Below, piece by piece: positions 34,504-43,133 of a DNA stretch of 64,000 nt. Each line of letters opens with the position of its first letter. Positions within the stretch are counted from its first letter, which is position 1. Source of the stretch: an uncultured Pseudomonadota bacterium (lineage in GTDB: Bacteria > Myxococcota_A > UBA796 > GCA-2862545); contig CAJXTB010000010.1 of assembly GCA_913061235.1 (NCBI GenBank), positions 1-64,000 of the forward strand, written 5' to 3'. The notes beneath the pieces were generated by a model. It did not search any database. It was not told the origin of the DNA and worked only from the letters and a program-made list of their open reading frames with translations. The position numbers and the translations under genes are program-made.

Positions 34504-34917
34504 TCACTCTGGCGTAGGCTCGCCAATCCAAAACACCTGGATCCTGGCATCTGACTGCCCACTGAGGTCGGTTGCCTCCACCCGAATCTCGACAGGTCCT
34601 GGGGTGTTTGGGGTGTGCCAATCAAAGCGGACCTTCCACAGGTCGTCCGGCACCACAGGGTCGTAGTCGTCACCGTCTCCGCCAACGAACAAGTGTGCGT
34701 AGAGCGTTCTGGGTTGATCGTAGACGTCCAAGACGAAGGCTTCGATCACCACGTCCGCGTCTGGAGGGATGACGTCCTCAACGCTGGGCGACACAATCGT
34801 TACGGATGGCGGCCCATCTCGGAAGCAAAGTGTGTTTTGGTCCCCGCACTCTCGAAACGGCTGACACGCGGACAGGACAAGCACACCAGCGAGCGCGAGC
34901 AGTCTGTAGGGTGACAT
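34504..34917 (-). CDS. Small lipoprotein, tandem paralogue A
   Basis: This is a 137-residue lipoprotein (lipobox VLSAC) with a single beta-sandwich-like domain: VTIVSPSVEDVIPPDADVV, FDWHTPNTPGPVEIRV, ARIQVFWIG. It closely resembles the next upstream gene over about 90 residues (shared TPxTPGPV and V-x-FW), so the pair arose by tandem duplication. The fold looks like an immunoglobulin- or cadherin-like domain. The start is ATG 34915-34917; further upstream codons do not encode a signal. No function is known. Confidence 0.7.
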   Translation of the reverse strand: MSPYRLLALAGVLVLSACQPFRECGDQNTLCFRDGPPSVTIVSPSVEDVIPPDADVVIEAFVLDVYDQPRTLYAHLFVGGDGDDYDPVVPDDLWKVRFDWHTPNTPGPVEIRVEATDLSGQSDARIQVFWIGEPTPE

Positions 34918-34945
34918 GCTGTTGGCTGCGGACGTTGTCCGTTGT

Positions 34946-35320
34946 CTATTGGACCCAGAACGATTCAACGTGGACTCCGCTTGCGGTTGATTCGTCTGTG
35001 ATGACTAGCATGATGTCGACGGGGCCTGGTGTGGATGGAGTGCGCCAGTCGAAGGTCACCAAGCCGGTTTCGTCGGGCACCGACTCATCCAAGAGAACGT
35101 CGTCCATAAACAGAGATGCGGACAGATTTACTGCGTAGTCATCAAGGTCGATGGCAAGGGCCTCGATGACCAGGTCGATGTTTGCTGGAACGCGCCCGTA
35201 GTCGGGGGTGGGGGCCAACAGCTCGATGGTTGGTGCCACGTTGCGACCCGGCCCAAGATGCACCTGCGTGCATGCGGTCGCGGCGAGCACCATGGTGGCA
35301 AGTGCAGGGTGCGTTTTCAT
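34946..35320 (-). CDS. Small lipoprotein, tandem paralogue B
   Basis: This is a 124-residue lipoprotein (lipobox LAATAC; start ATG 35318-35320 with GGAGG upstream). It is a tandem paralogue of the neighbouring gene: [36 protein letters not shown] and VHVESFWV align along its length. The spacing of 28 bp to the downstream copy suggests one transcript. It lies back-to-back with uvrB, with 113 bp of shared upstream sequence. The role is unknown. Confidence 0.7.
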   Translation of the reverse strand: MKTHPALATMVLAATACTQVHLGPGRNVAPTIELLAPTPDYGRVPANIDLVIEALAIDLDDYAVNLSASLFMDDVLLDESVPDETGLVTFDWRTPSTPGPVDIMLVITDESTASGVHVESFWVQ

Positions 35321-35433
35321 GGGCCGGCCTCCGAGGTGCTCCCGTGCACCGTACATCAACTTGTCTCGTAGGCGGACAACGGTTGACCGCTTGGGAATCG
35401 CGGTCGAGATACGCGCGGGGACCGGAGGCAGTC

Positions 35434-37494
35434 ATGGCACAAGGGCCCATCAATACGCAGACCGCGAGGCCGCGCGCGAGCACGCCATTTCAGCTGGTCA
35501 GCAAGCACACACCGACCGGCGACCAGCCCAATGCCATCAAGGCCATCGTCAAGAACCTGAACGCGGGTGAGCGTCACCAAACGCTGCTCGGCATCACCGG
35601 TTCGGGCAAGACCTTCACCATGGCCAACGTCATTGAGCAGGTGAATCGGCCTACGCTGATCTTGGTGCCGAACAAGACACTCGCGGCCCAGCTGTATGGC
35701 GAGATGCGGTCGCTCTTTCCGCACAACGCGGTCAAGTATTTCGTCAGCTACTACGACTACTACCAGCCAGAAGCGTATGTGGCGTCGTCAGACACCTACA
35801 TTGAGAAAGACTCAATGGTGAACGAGCAGATCGACCGTCTGCGCCATGACGCTACGCGCTGTCTTCTCGAGCGCAATGACGTCATCATTGTGGCCAGTGT
35901 GTCCTGTATCTACGGCCTAGGAAGCCCGGAAGCGTACGAAGGCATGCTTTTGTACTTGGAGAAGGGCAGCGAGGTCAGCCGGCAAGACATCCTGCGCAAG
36001 CTCGTTGAGATTCAGTACGAACGCAACGAACAGGACTTTCACCGCGGAACCTTCCGTGCACGCGGAGACGTCATCGACATCTTCCCGGCCTACGAAGATG
36101 ATGTCGCCATTCGAATTGAGTTGTTCGGTGATGAAGTCGACGCGCTGTACAGCTTCGACCCCCTGCGTGGAACTCGGCTCGATGACCTCGATAAGATCGC
36201 TGTGTATGCGGCTTCTCACTACGTCACCCCAAAGTCCAAGCTGGAGCGAGCGGTCGAGTCCATCAAGGCTGAGCTTGCTGAGGTCCTGCCGCAGATGACG
36301 GCTGACGGCAGGCTTCTCGAAGCCCAGCGTCTAGAGCAGCGCACCATGTTTGACCTGGAGATGATTCAGGAGCTGGGCCGGTGCAAGGGCATTGAGAACT
36401 ACAGCCGTCACTTGTCGGGCCGTGCACCTGGCGAGCCGCCTCCCACGCTGCTCGAGTACTTCCCGGACAACTGGCTGCTCATTGCAGACGAGAGTCACGT
36501 CGGGATTCCGCAGGTGGGCGGTATGTTTAAGGGAGACCGCGCTCGCAAGGAGAACCTGGTCGGTCATGGATTCCGCTTGCCCAGTGCAATCGACAACCGT
36601 CCGTTGATGTTCGAAGAGTTCGAGTCCATGGTCAAGCAGGCCGTCTATGTGTCGGCCACGCCGGGCAACTACGAGCTTGAGCACTCTGAAGACCGGCTTG
36701 TTGAGCAGATCATCCGGCCAACGGGCCTGCTAGACCCCGTTGTTGAAGTGCGGTCCGCCAAGACCCAGGTGGATGATGTGCTGGAGCAGATTCGCCAGAC
36801 GGTCGACAAGGGGGAGCGGGTTCTGGTCACGGTGCTCACCAAGCGAATGGCCCAGGAACTGACTGACTACTACCAAGAGCTTGGCGTTCGGTGCCGCTAC
36901 CTGCACAGCGATATTGACACCATTGAGCGCATGGAAATTCTGCGTGACCTGCGTGCCGGTGAGTTCGATGTGCTCGTGGGCATCAACCTTCTACGGGAAG
37001 GGCTGGACCTGCCGGAAGTCTCGTTGGTCTGCATCCTAGACGCGGACAAAGAGGGCTTCCTCCGCAACCAGCGCTCGCTTATTCAGACGATTGGTCGCGC
37101 TGCGCGAAACGTAAACGGCAAGGCGATTCTGTACGCGGACCGCACCACCGACAGCATGCAGTACGCACTGGACGAGACCGAGCGACGGCGCAAGATTCAG
37201 ACCGCGTACAACGAAGAGCACGGCATCACGCCCACCACCATCTACCGAGCCATTGACAGTCCGCTCGCGGAGCTTGTGAGCGGTGACTACGTCGAGGCCC
37301 GCAGGGAAGACCGCAAGCCGACCGATAAGGGTGCGAATATTGAAGAGATGGACCCTCGGAACATTGCCAAGAAGGTCGTTGGACTCCGCAAGGACATGCG
37401 CAAGGCCGCACAGAAGCTAGACTTTGAGCGTGCAGCGGAGCTGCGCGACCGGATTCGCTCCCTTGAGGAGTGGGCGCTGGAACTTCGTTCCTAG
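35434..37494 (+). CDS. uvrB: Excinuclease ABC subunit B
   Basis: UvrB is the damage-verifying ATPase of nucleotide excision repair. The 686-residue protein shows Walker A GITGSGKT, the beta-hairpin region [36 protein letters not shown], the helicase motifs [14 protein letters not shown] and [24 protein letters not shown], and a C-terminal UVR motif ([16 protein letters not shown]) for UvrC contact. The start is ATG 35434 with GGAGG six bases upstream; the open frame continues upstream but overlaps the divergent lipoprotein and is not conserved. It is transcribed alone. Confidence 0.98.
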   Translation: MAQGPINTQTARPRASTPFQLVSKHTPTGDQPNAIKAIVKNLNAGERHQTLLGITGSGKTFTMANVIEQVNRPTLILVPNKTLAAQLYGEMRSLFPHNAVKYFVSYYDYYQPEAYVASSDTYIEKDSMVNEQIDRLRHDATRCLLERNDVIIVASVSCIYGLGSPEAYEGMLLYLEKGSEVSRQDILRKLVEIQYERNEQDFHRGTFRARGDVIDIFPAYEDDVAIRIELFGDEVDALYSFDPLRGTRLDDLDKIAVYAASHYVTPKSKLERAVESIKAELAEVLPQMTADGRLLEAQRLEQRTMFDLEMIQELGRCKGIENYSRHLSGRAPGEPPPTLLEYFPDNWLLIADESHVGIPQVGGMFKGDRARKENLVGHGFRLPSAIDNRPLMFEEFESMVKQAVYVSATPGNYELEHSEDRLVEQIIRPTGLLDPVVEVRSAKTQVDDVLEQIRQTVDKGERVLVTVLTKRMAQELTDYYQELGVRCRYLHSDIDTIERMEILRDLRAGEFDVLVGINLLREGLDLPEVSLVCILDADKEGFLRNQRSLIQTIGRAARNVNGKAILYADRTTDSMQYALDETERRRKIQTAYNEEHGITPTTIYRAIDSPLAELVSGDYVEARREDRKPTDKGANIEEMDPRNIAKKVVGLRKDMRKAAQKLDFERAAELRDRIRSLEEWALELRS

Positions 37495-37619
37495 CCGAAT
37501 GAATACGGGGCCGTTCCGCTCCGTCAACCGGGGCCCGCAACACCCGATGTTTGATTGGTGTGGGGTGTCAGTCCTTTGATTGGAAGGCACTTTGGGCACA
37601 CACTTTCGTTGGAGACACT

Positions 37620-39128
37620 ATGCGCACTTTTCTATCGTCCTTGATTCCTTTGGCCCTGCTGTTCACCGTAGACGTGAATGTACAGACCCAGACCGTTGGC
37701 TTCTCAGAAGCCCAAGCGGCGGATTTTACGGGTCGCATCAAGCGGATCAAGATTCGCCGCCGCCGCACCGGAAGCTACTTCCAGGTGGTGACTGACTCGC
37801 CTTCGGGTCCAGGCAGCGTAGCATCGTCCGTTCAGGTGTCGCTTGAGGCCTTAGAAGGCGCGGCTCCTGCTGGACTTACCTCGGATCTGGCGGAGAGCAT
37901 TCGCGATGATGTTCGCCACGGCTTTGCGGTTCCAGAGGGTGTGGGACTACGCGAGCTGATGGTGGTTGTCACTACGTCGGAAGCGTCTACGGAGCTGGCA
38001 TTGGAAGAGCTGTTGGCCGGTGCCGAGGAAGGCGGTTTTGGGCCGGACATCGCAGTGAACGGTGCTGAAGCTGTGGTCCGTGCGCGTGAGACGGTGGATG
38101 CAGACGGGCTTGTAGGCCTGGACGTACGGGTACTGTCCCGGAGAGGCGCATCGCTTGAGACCTTGGAAGAGGTTGTGCTGAAGTCCTTCGAAGACCCAAC
38201 CTACTTCTTGGACGCACAGGAGCAATCCACAGTCCGCACCTATGAAGTCGCGATTGACGAGAACCCAGATGACCCACTGTTTGGTTCCTACGCCGCTCAG
38301 GCCATCTGGCGTGATGCCAATGGCGCAGTTGTTGATGAGACCCAGTTTGTACTCGACGAGGGGGCGGCGTCAGAAGGGCCTCGTGTAGAGCGTGTTGCCC
38401 TGCGTGCGTCGTCTCGCGGAACCGTTCTTGTGACCCGGGTGAGCACGCCGGATGCGTCGCCTGTGTTGCTTGAGGCATCGGTGACCGAGGCAGACGGAAG
38501 CACCATTATCTCCATGGCAGACGAGGCGCCACAATGGACGGAACGGCAGTTCACAGCGCCAGAATTTGGGTTCGAAGAAGACCCGACGGGCTCCTCGTAT
38601 CTCGCTCAGATGACCGCCGTTGATGCAGAAGGCAACCCGATTGGACAGCAGTTTGAGGTCGAGCTTTTTGCCGAGCAACCCGATGAAAATGGCGAGATCA
38701 ACACTACGTTATTCGCCGATGACCAAGCACAGATTGCGCTGATTCCAGGTGGAGAAGAGGGCTCGTGGCAGGTGTTCATCCGTACTGTCGAAGACGCGCC
38801 AGCCAATGGCTACAACGTCATCTTTGAAGAGCCCTTTGAAGGCCCCGCACCGCTGGAGACTGAGATCAACTCGGAGCTAAGCCGGGTCTGGCGTCAGTTC
38901 CGCCAGCGCGACAGCACACCTGCAGAGGGTGATGCCGTGCGTCAGGTGTCGGTGACGGTGAATCCTGACTCGGAAGCGCCGGCTTCAGCGAGCGGATTGG
39001 AAGCGGAAGGTGCGCTGATGAGCTCGGGCCGGAGTGTGGAAGACATCGACGGCTTCTTGGCGTCTTTGTCGACAGGTCGGACGCGAAAGACCATTCGCGC
39101 CAAGAAGACCCGTCAGGTGCGTCGCTAG
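37620..39128 (+). CDS. Secreted hypothetical protein
   Basis: This is a 502-residue protein with a signal peptide-like start (MRTFLSSLIPLALLFTV) preceded by TTGGAG. No family is recognised. After a basic stretch (RIKRIKIRRRRTG) the body is acidic and beta-rich (VLLEASVTEADGSTIISM, IALIPGGEEGSWQVFIR), and the tail is basic (TIRAKKTRQVRR). The opposite charges at the two ends and the middle are unusual. The next gene's ATG follows its TAG with no gap, so this secreted protein and the methyltransferase are translated from the same mRNA. Confidence 0.62.
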   Translation: MRTFLSSLIPLALLFTVDVNVQTQTVGFSEAQAADFTGRIKRIKIRRRRTGSYFQVVTDSPSGPGSVASSVQVSLEALEGAAPAGLTSDLAESIRDDVRHGFAVPEGVGLRELMVVVTTSEASTELALEELLAGAEEGGFGPDIAVNGAEAVVRARETVDADGLVGLDVRVLSRRGASLETLEEVVLKSFEDPTYFLDAQEQSTVRTYEVAIDENPDDPLFGSYAAQAIWRDANGAVVDETQFVLDEGAASEGPRVERVALRASSRGTVLVTRVSTPDASPVLLEASVTEADGSTIISMADEAPQWTERQFTAPEFGFEEDPTGSSYLAQMTAVDAEGNPIGQQFEVELFAEQPDENGEINTTLFADDQAQIALIPGGEEGSWQVFIRTVEDAPANGYNVIFEEPFEGPAPLETEINSELSRVWRQFRQRDSTPAEGDAVRQVSVTVNPDSEAPASASGLEAEGALMSSGRSVEDIDGFLASLSTGRTRKTIRAKKTRQVRR

Positions 39129-39968
39129 ATGAACGACCTCCAGCGCATTGCAGAGAATCGCGCGTTGTGGGACTCGCTCGTAGACTCCCACGTTCACAGC
39201 GAGTTCTACGATGTTCGAGGCTTCCTACAGGGGACCGACCTACTGTCTGCGCTGGAGGGTGACACCCTGGGAGATGTGGCCGGCAAGAGCCTGCTGCACC
39301 TGATGTGTCACTTTGGTCTCGACACCTTGGCCCTTGCGCGTCGGGGGGCTCGCGTCACCGGTCTCGACTTCTCTCCCGAAGCCGTGCGTGTTGCAAGTGC
39401 CCTGGCCGAACGTGAGGGACTCGACGCCACCTTTGTCTGCGCAGATGTCGTGGACGCGGCAGCTGCGCTGAACGGCCAGACGTTCGACGTCGTCTTCTCC
39501 TCATGGGGGGTGACTGTGTGGTTGGCGGACCTGGCTGCGTGGGCAACGTCTGTGGCCCAGTGTCTGCGTCCTGGAGGGCGCTTTCACCTGTTGGAAGTGC
39601 ATCCCATTGCCTGGACCTTGCTCGACCCAGAAGACGCTGACCGTGTGTGCAACGGTCCCGTTCAAGACTACGAGACGGACGGCGTGACGCTGTCGCAGGA
39701 CATTGACGGTTCGTACGCCGGAGATGTGGACTCGAAGGGCCGGCAGCACCTGTGGCATCACGGTGTTGGGCGCATTGTCAGTGCGTTGCTTGCGGCCGGA
39801 CTGCAGGTAGAGAGGCTGGTGGAGAGGCCTGTAGTGACCACCCAGGTGCTTCCGAGCTTGGTTGAGCGACCGGATGGGTTGTGGACGTGGCCGGAGGGGG
39901 CGCCTGTGTTGCCGCTGTCGTACGAGGTTGTGGTTCGGAAAGCCCGAGCGGCCTCGGTTCCGGCGTAG
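39129..39968 (+). CDS. SAM-dependent methyltransferase (class I)
   Basis: This 279-residue cytoplasmic enzyme has a class I Rossmann methyltransferase fold: motif I LLHLMCHFGLDTLALARRG, motif II VTGLDFSPEAVRVA, VCADVVDA, and DVVFSSWGVTVWL. The N-terminal NRALWDSLVDSHVHSEFYD is common in methyltransferases acting on small molecules. The start codon directly abuts the stop of the secreted-protein gene (zero-base gap), which implies translational coupling. The substrate cannot be deduced. Confidence 0.9.
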   Translation: MNDLQRIAENRALWDSLVDSHVHSEFYDVRGFLQGTDLLSALEGDTLGDVAGKSLLHLMCHFGLDTLALARRGARVTGLDFSPEAVRVASALAEREGLDATFVCADVVDAAAALNGQTFDVVFSSWGVTVWLADLAAWATSVAQCLRPGGRFHLLEVHPIAWTLLDPEDADRVCNGPVQDYETDGVTLSQDIDGSYAGDVDSKGRQHLWHHGVGRIVSALLAAGLQVERLVERPVVTTQVLPSLVERPDGLWTWPEGAPVLPLSYEVVVRKARAASVPA

Positions 39969-40061
39969 ACAGGTAGAGATGGCTGGTTGTCAGCGACCTG
40001 TACGACGGGATGGCTCCGTATCAGCCCCTCAGGAGCGCCCGCCTCCCTGCCGATTGACCGA

Positions 40062-40090
40062 GTGACCGACCACTTAAAGCGATGTAAGAT
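40062..40090 (+). promoter_or_regulatory. Putative promoter of infA
   Basis: GTGACC (40062-40067) and TAAGAT (40085-40090) each match 4 of 6 bases of the sigma-70 consensus, with a 17-base spacer and a suitable distance (about 80 bases) to the infA TTG start. Both elements are visible by eye only; no other promoter-like pair stands out in this intergenic stretch. Confidence 0.4.
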
Positions 40091-40168
40091 CGATGCTCTA
40101 GTTGTCGGAGCCATGGTGATGAGCTTATGGGGGCGTCCGTCCTACTTCGGACATACTTGAGGGTACCT

Positions 40169-40387
40169 TTGGCTGCTGACGATCTGATTGAAATTGAAGG
40201 TGTCGTGAAGGAAGTTTTTGCCGGTGGCAACTTCCTCGTTGAGACTGAAGCGGGCACTGACGTGCACGCCCACTTGGCGGGCAAGCTCCGTCGTTACCGC
40301 ATCCGCGTAGTGCTGGGAGACGCCGTTACTGTCGCTGTTTCTCCGTACGACCTGTCGCGCGGACGCATTGTCTTCCGCCACAAGTAG
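40169..40387 (+). CDS. infA: Translation initiation factor IF-1
   Basis: IF-1 binds the ribosomal A-site region and assists IF-2/IF-3 in initiation. The OB-fold protein matches IF-1: DLIEIEGVVKEVFAGGNFLV, LAGKLRRYRIRVVLGD, YDLSRGRIVFRHK. The start is taken as TTG 40169-40171 because it gives exactly 72 residues, the standard IF-1 length, and GAGGG lies just upstream; the longer frame from ATG 40127 would add 14 unconserved residues. It is followed 5 bp later by the SUI1-type gene in one operon. Confidence 0.94.
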   Translation: MAADDLIEIEGVVKEVFAGGNFLVETEAGTDVHAHLAGKLRRYRIRVVLGDAVTVAVSPYDLSRGRIVFRHK

Positions 40388-40392
40388 GCGGA

Positions 40393-40725
40393 ATGGCTAG
40401 TTTTGCGGACCTGCTGAAGGCGAAAGGCTTTGCCGCGTCTCCCGAGTCGGAGACCGTCGAAGTCCCTGTGCCCGTAGCTGCGGAGGAACTGTCCTTCGCT
40501 GCCAAGGTCGTGGTTCGCTACACCAAGAAGGGTCGCGGCGGAAAGGCTGTGACGCTGGTACAGGGCGTTGAGTCCGGCGCCGACGGCCTGCTGGCCAAGC
40601 TCAAGAAAGAGCTGGGTGTTGGCGCACGCCGTGACGATGACGAGCTCGTCATCCAGGGCAACCAAGTCGAACGTGTAGCGCGGTGGCTGGAGAGCCAGGG
40701 CGTGAAGAAAGTCGTTCGCTCGTAG
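40393..40725 (+). CDS. yciH: SUI1/eIF1-like translation factor (YciH family)
   Basis: This is a 110-residue member of the SUI1 family, bacterial relatives of eIF1 that check start-codon/initiator-tRNA pairing. The core is YTKKGRGGKAVTLVQGVE, LLAKLKKELGVGA and the final LVIQGNQVERVARWLESQG. An N-terminal 35-residue extension (FADLLKAKGFAASPESE) resembles the variable tail seen in bacterial copies. It starts 5 bp after infA stops, so IF-1 and the eIF1-like factor are coexpressed, supporting a role in initiation fidelity. Confidence 0.92.
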   Translation: MASFADLLKAKGFAASPESETVEVPVPVAAEELSFAAKVVVRYTKKGRGGKAVTLVQGVESGADGLLAKLKKELGVGARRDDDELVIQGNQVERVARWLESQGVKKVVRS

Positions 40726-40731
40726 GTCCGT

Positions 40732-41079
40732 TCACAAAGCCCATGACCACATGCGTGACAGCACAGTCACCGCAAGTAGGCTCATGGTGGGCAGAACGAC
40801 TGTCAGCGTGAACCATATGGCTCCCAACGCGACCTGCCGCCGTTCGTACCGGCTCCAGTCGTAGGTGAGCACACCGGTGACGCCGGGTAGGAACACGCCT
40901 GTGACTGCCATGAAGACCAGGCTGGGTCCGACGATGGTCGGCACAATCCAGAACTTCCCGCCCCAGATGACGACAATGGCGAGTAGTGAGATGCCCGCAC
41001 CGATTGAGCCGATGATGAACGGCCAAATACAGTGGTCGTGAATCCACGCTGGTGTGTGGTCGTCGCTGACTCCGAACAT
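40732..41079 (-). CDS. Small integral membrane protein
   Basis: This is a 115-residue hydrophobic protein with about three membrane helices (FIIGSIGAGISLLAIVVIWG, IVPTIVGPSLVFMAVTG, ALGAIWFTLTVVLPTMSLLAV) and no recognised family. It begins with a polar MFGVSDDHTPAWIHDH in which several His and Asp residues could bind metal, though that is only a suggestion. It lies on the opposite strand, convergent with the SUI1 gene 6 bp away. The start is ATG 41077-41079. Confidence 0.6.
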   Translation of the reverse strand: MFGVSDDHTPAWIHDHCIWPFIIGSIGAGISLLAIVVIWGGKFWIVPTIVGPSLVFMAVTGVFLPGVTGVLTYDWSRYERRQVALGAIWFTLTVVLPTMSLLAVTVLSRMWSWAL

Positions 41080-41145
41080 GTCTTCACTCCGGGCTGCGAG
41101 CGAAGGCTACCACCCGAAGCACCAAACTATCGGCGTTGACGCCCG

Positions 41146-41649
41146 CTACTGGAGTCCGCTTGTGGGTGCGGTGCGGGTGTACGGAATCGTGAACGTCATT
41201 GGCGTAGTCATCTGTGGGCTTGCCACGGCTACCGTCAGGTCGAAGGCATCGTCCCCGTGGAAGGTGTAGGTGGTCTTGCGTGTGCCAGAGTCGCTGACCC
41301 AGTCAATGTCCAGAGCGCTGTCGCGAATGCGTACCGTACTGGTCACCTGGCGGTCGCCTGAGGTGAAGGCGCCTTGGCTGTTGTCATTGAGACGGATGAT
41401 GGCGTCTTTCGCGTCGCACTTCACACCGGTGTGCGTGGCACTGTTGAAGAACTTCAGCGTGCCACAGGCATTGGCTTGGTCTTCGATGCGTCCGCGAGCA
41501 ATGCCGCGGATGGCCCAGTTGAACTGCATGGAGGCGTCTTGAATCGCTGTGGTCAGGCGTGCGTCGACCTCGGCCTGCGTGATGGACGGCTGAAAGGTCC
41601 CGTCAATGGGTGGGGCGGCGAATGCTAGAGCAGCGAATAGTGCGATCAT
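41146..41649 (-). CDS. Secreted hypothetical protein
   Basis: This is a 167-residue exported protein, signal peptide MIALFAALAFAA, GGAGGACC before the ATG. The mature region has a short helix-rich N-terminus (TQAEVDARLTTAIQDASMQFNW) and beta-strand patterns (VTSTVRIRDSALDIDWVSD, TTYTFHGDDAFDLTVAV), and two cysteines (ANACGTL, GVKCDAKD). No family is recognised. It stands alone between the small membrane protein and MATE genes. Confidence 0.62.
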   Translation of the reverse strand: MIALFAALAFAAPPIDGTFQPSITQAEVDARLTTAIQDASMQFNWAIRGIARGRIEDQANACGTLKFFNSATHTGVKCDAKDAIIRLNDNSQGAFTSGDRQVTSTVRIRDSALDIDWVSDSGTRKTTYTFHGDDAFDLTVAVASPQMTTPMTFTIPYTRTAPTSGLQ

Positions 41650-41715
41650 GATGGGGTCCTCCGAAGGCCAACACGTATAGAACAAATCAGCGTCCCTGCG
41701 TGGAACGAGTTTGTC

Positions 41716-43080
41716 TTAGACCGTTGTTCCGGTGACTGCCCAGCGCTCACGCCGGTATTCAATGACTGCCCAGATCAGCTTTGCGACGAAGGTCAGTGGG
41801 AATGCGGCCCACACTCCCCAGGTTCCGAGTCCGAGCGGAAAGCCCAGAATGAACGACGCTGGAATCTGGATAAGCAGCGTAGTACCCGCATTGATTCGCA
41901 GGCTAGTACCGGTGCTCCCGCTCCCTTGGAAGAGTCCGACGAAGGCGACGTACATGCCGGCAATGGGGATGCCGAAGCCCAGCAGTCGCATCCACTGTAC
42001 GGAGTAGGCGTGTACCGGACTGGACGGCGACACGTCGAACAAGCCCACGATTGCGGATGCTTCAAGCACGATGGGCAATGCAAGGACTGCCATGATGGCG
42101 CTCGACAACACCACGCTGATGCGCAGCGCCTTCTTGGCCTCGTCGACGTCGCCGCGACCCAGCGCGTTGCCAACGATGGAGCCGGTCGCTTGGCTGATAG
42201 ACATTCCTGGAACGAACGCGAGCCCTTGAACGCGCAGACCGATGCCGTGGGCAGCGACTGCGGCTTGGTCGATACGTCCAAGCATGCCCACCATTGCGAG
42301 CAATGCGGCATTCAGAATAACCATGTCGAGAGCGGCTGGAGCCCCGACACGAGCGAGTTCAGTGGCCAAGGTGCGGTCGGGCCAAGCCAACGCCAGCCGT
42401 GCGCGAATACCGGGCACAACACCGCGTGCGAGAAGTACGAACATCAACCCCGCCGCAATGGCCTGCGAGGCGACGGTGCCAATGGCTGCACCCTGTAGGC
42501 CGAGGGCCGGAAATCCCCAGCTTCCCAAGATCAGCGCGGTATTGAACAGGACGTTTAGGGCGTTCATGACAACCGCGACCATGAAGGCCATGCGGGTATT
42601 CCCGACGCCCCTAAGCGTGGCTGCGAACAAGATGTTCAGGTAGTTGAACACGGTGCCCACGAGCACAGGACGTAGGTAGGCGAGTGCGGATGTTGCAGAG
42701 GCGTCGTCCGCACCGAGTGCGCGCAGCAATGTTGGACCGAGCAGATTGCCAACCACTGCGATGACAATGCCAAGACCCACGGTGAACTGGGTGGACTGTT
42801 GGAGGATGTGGTCGACACGCTTGCTGTCACCGGCACCGTGGGCTCGTGCGATGAACGCCACGGTGCCAACGGTCAGCCCAATCATGGCGACCATCAGCAG
42901 GAATACGATGTTCGTCGCGTAGCCCATGCCGGTCAGCGCGGTCTCGGCATCTGGAACACGCCCCACCATCATGGTGTCGACCAACAGCGAGAGCACCTGC
43001 AAGACGTTGAGCCCGATGATTGGCCACGACAGGTTGAAGATTCGCCGGGTCAGGCTGGTTGTTGGGGCGGGCTGCGACAT
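41716..43080 (-). CDS. MATE-family multidrug/toxin efflux transporter
   Basis: This 454-residue membrane protein has the usual 12 helices arranged as two repeats. MATE motifs are visible: SWPIIGLNVLQVLSLLVDTMMVG in helix 1-2, YLRPVLVGTVFNYLN, TLRGVGNTRMAF, GLRVQGLAFVPGMSISQATG and the second-half repeat FVGLFQGSGSTGT. It exports cationic drugs or metabolites in exchange for Na+ or H+. The start is ATG 43078-43080. No regulator is adjacent. Confidence 0.94.
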   Translation of the reverse strand: MSQPAPTTSLTRRIFNLSWPIIGLNVLQVLSLLVDTMMVGRVPDAETALTGMGYATNIVFLLMVAMIGLTVGTVAFIARAHGAGDSKRVDHILQQSTQFTVGLGIVIAVVGNLLGPTLLRALGADDASATSALAYLRPVLVGTVFNYLNILFAATLRGVGNTRMAFMVAVVMNALNVLFNTALILGSWGFPALGLQGAAIGTVASQAIAAGLMFVLLARGVVPGIRARLALAWPDRTLATELARVGAPAALDMVILNAALLAMVGMLGRIDQAAVAAHGIGLRVQGLAFVPGMSISQATGSIVGNALGRGDVDEAKKALRISVVLSSAIMAVLALPIVLEASAIVGLFDVSPSSPVHAYSVQWMRLLGFGIPIAGMYVAFVGLFQGSGSTGTSLRINAGTTLLIQIPASFILGFPLGLGTWGVWAAFPLTFVAKLIWAVIEYRRERWAVTGTTV

Positions 43081-43133
43081 CAGCGCTCATACCCCGGAGT
43101 ATCGCTAGCGTTCGTCACAAACGCCCGAGATTG

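Noticed and set aside
35182-35433. Upstream extension of the uvrB frame
   Set aside because: UvrB conservation begins after the ATG at 35434, which has a perfect GGAGG; the extension overlaps the divergent lipoprotein gene.
20441-40000. Search for a defence island around the STAND-like protein and CYTH-HD gene
   Set aside because: No nuclease, toxin, restriction, retron or mobile element genes are nearby; the region is a mix of envelope, repair and metabolism genes.
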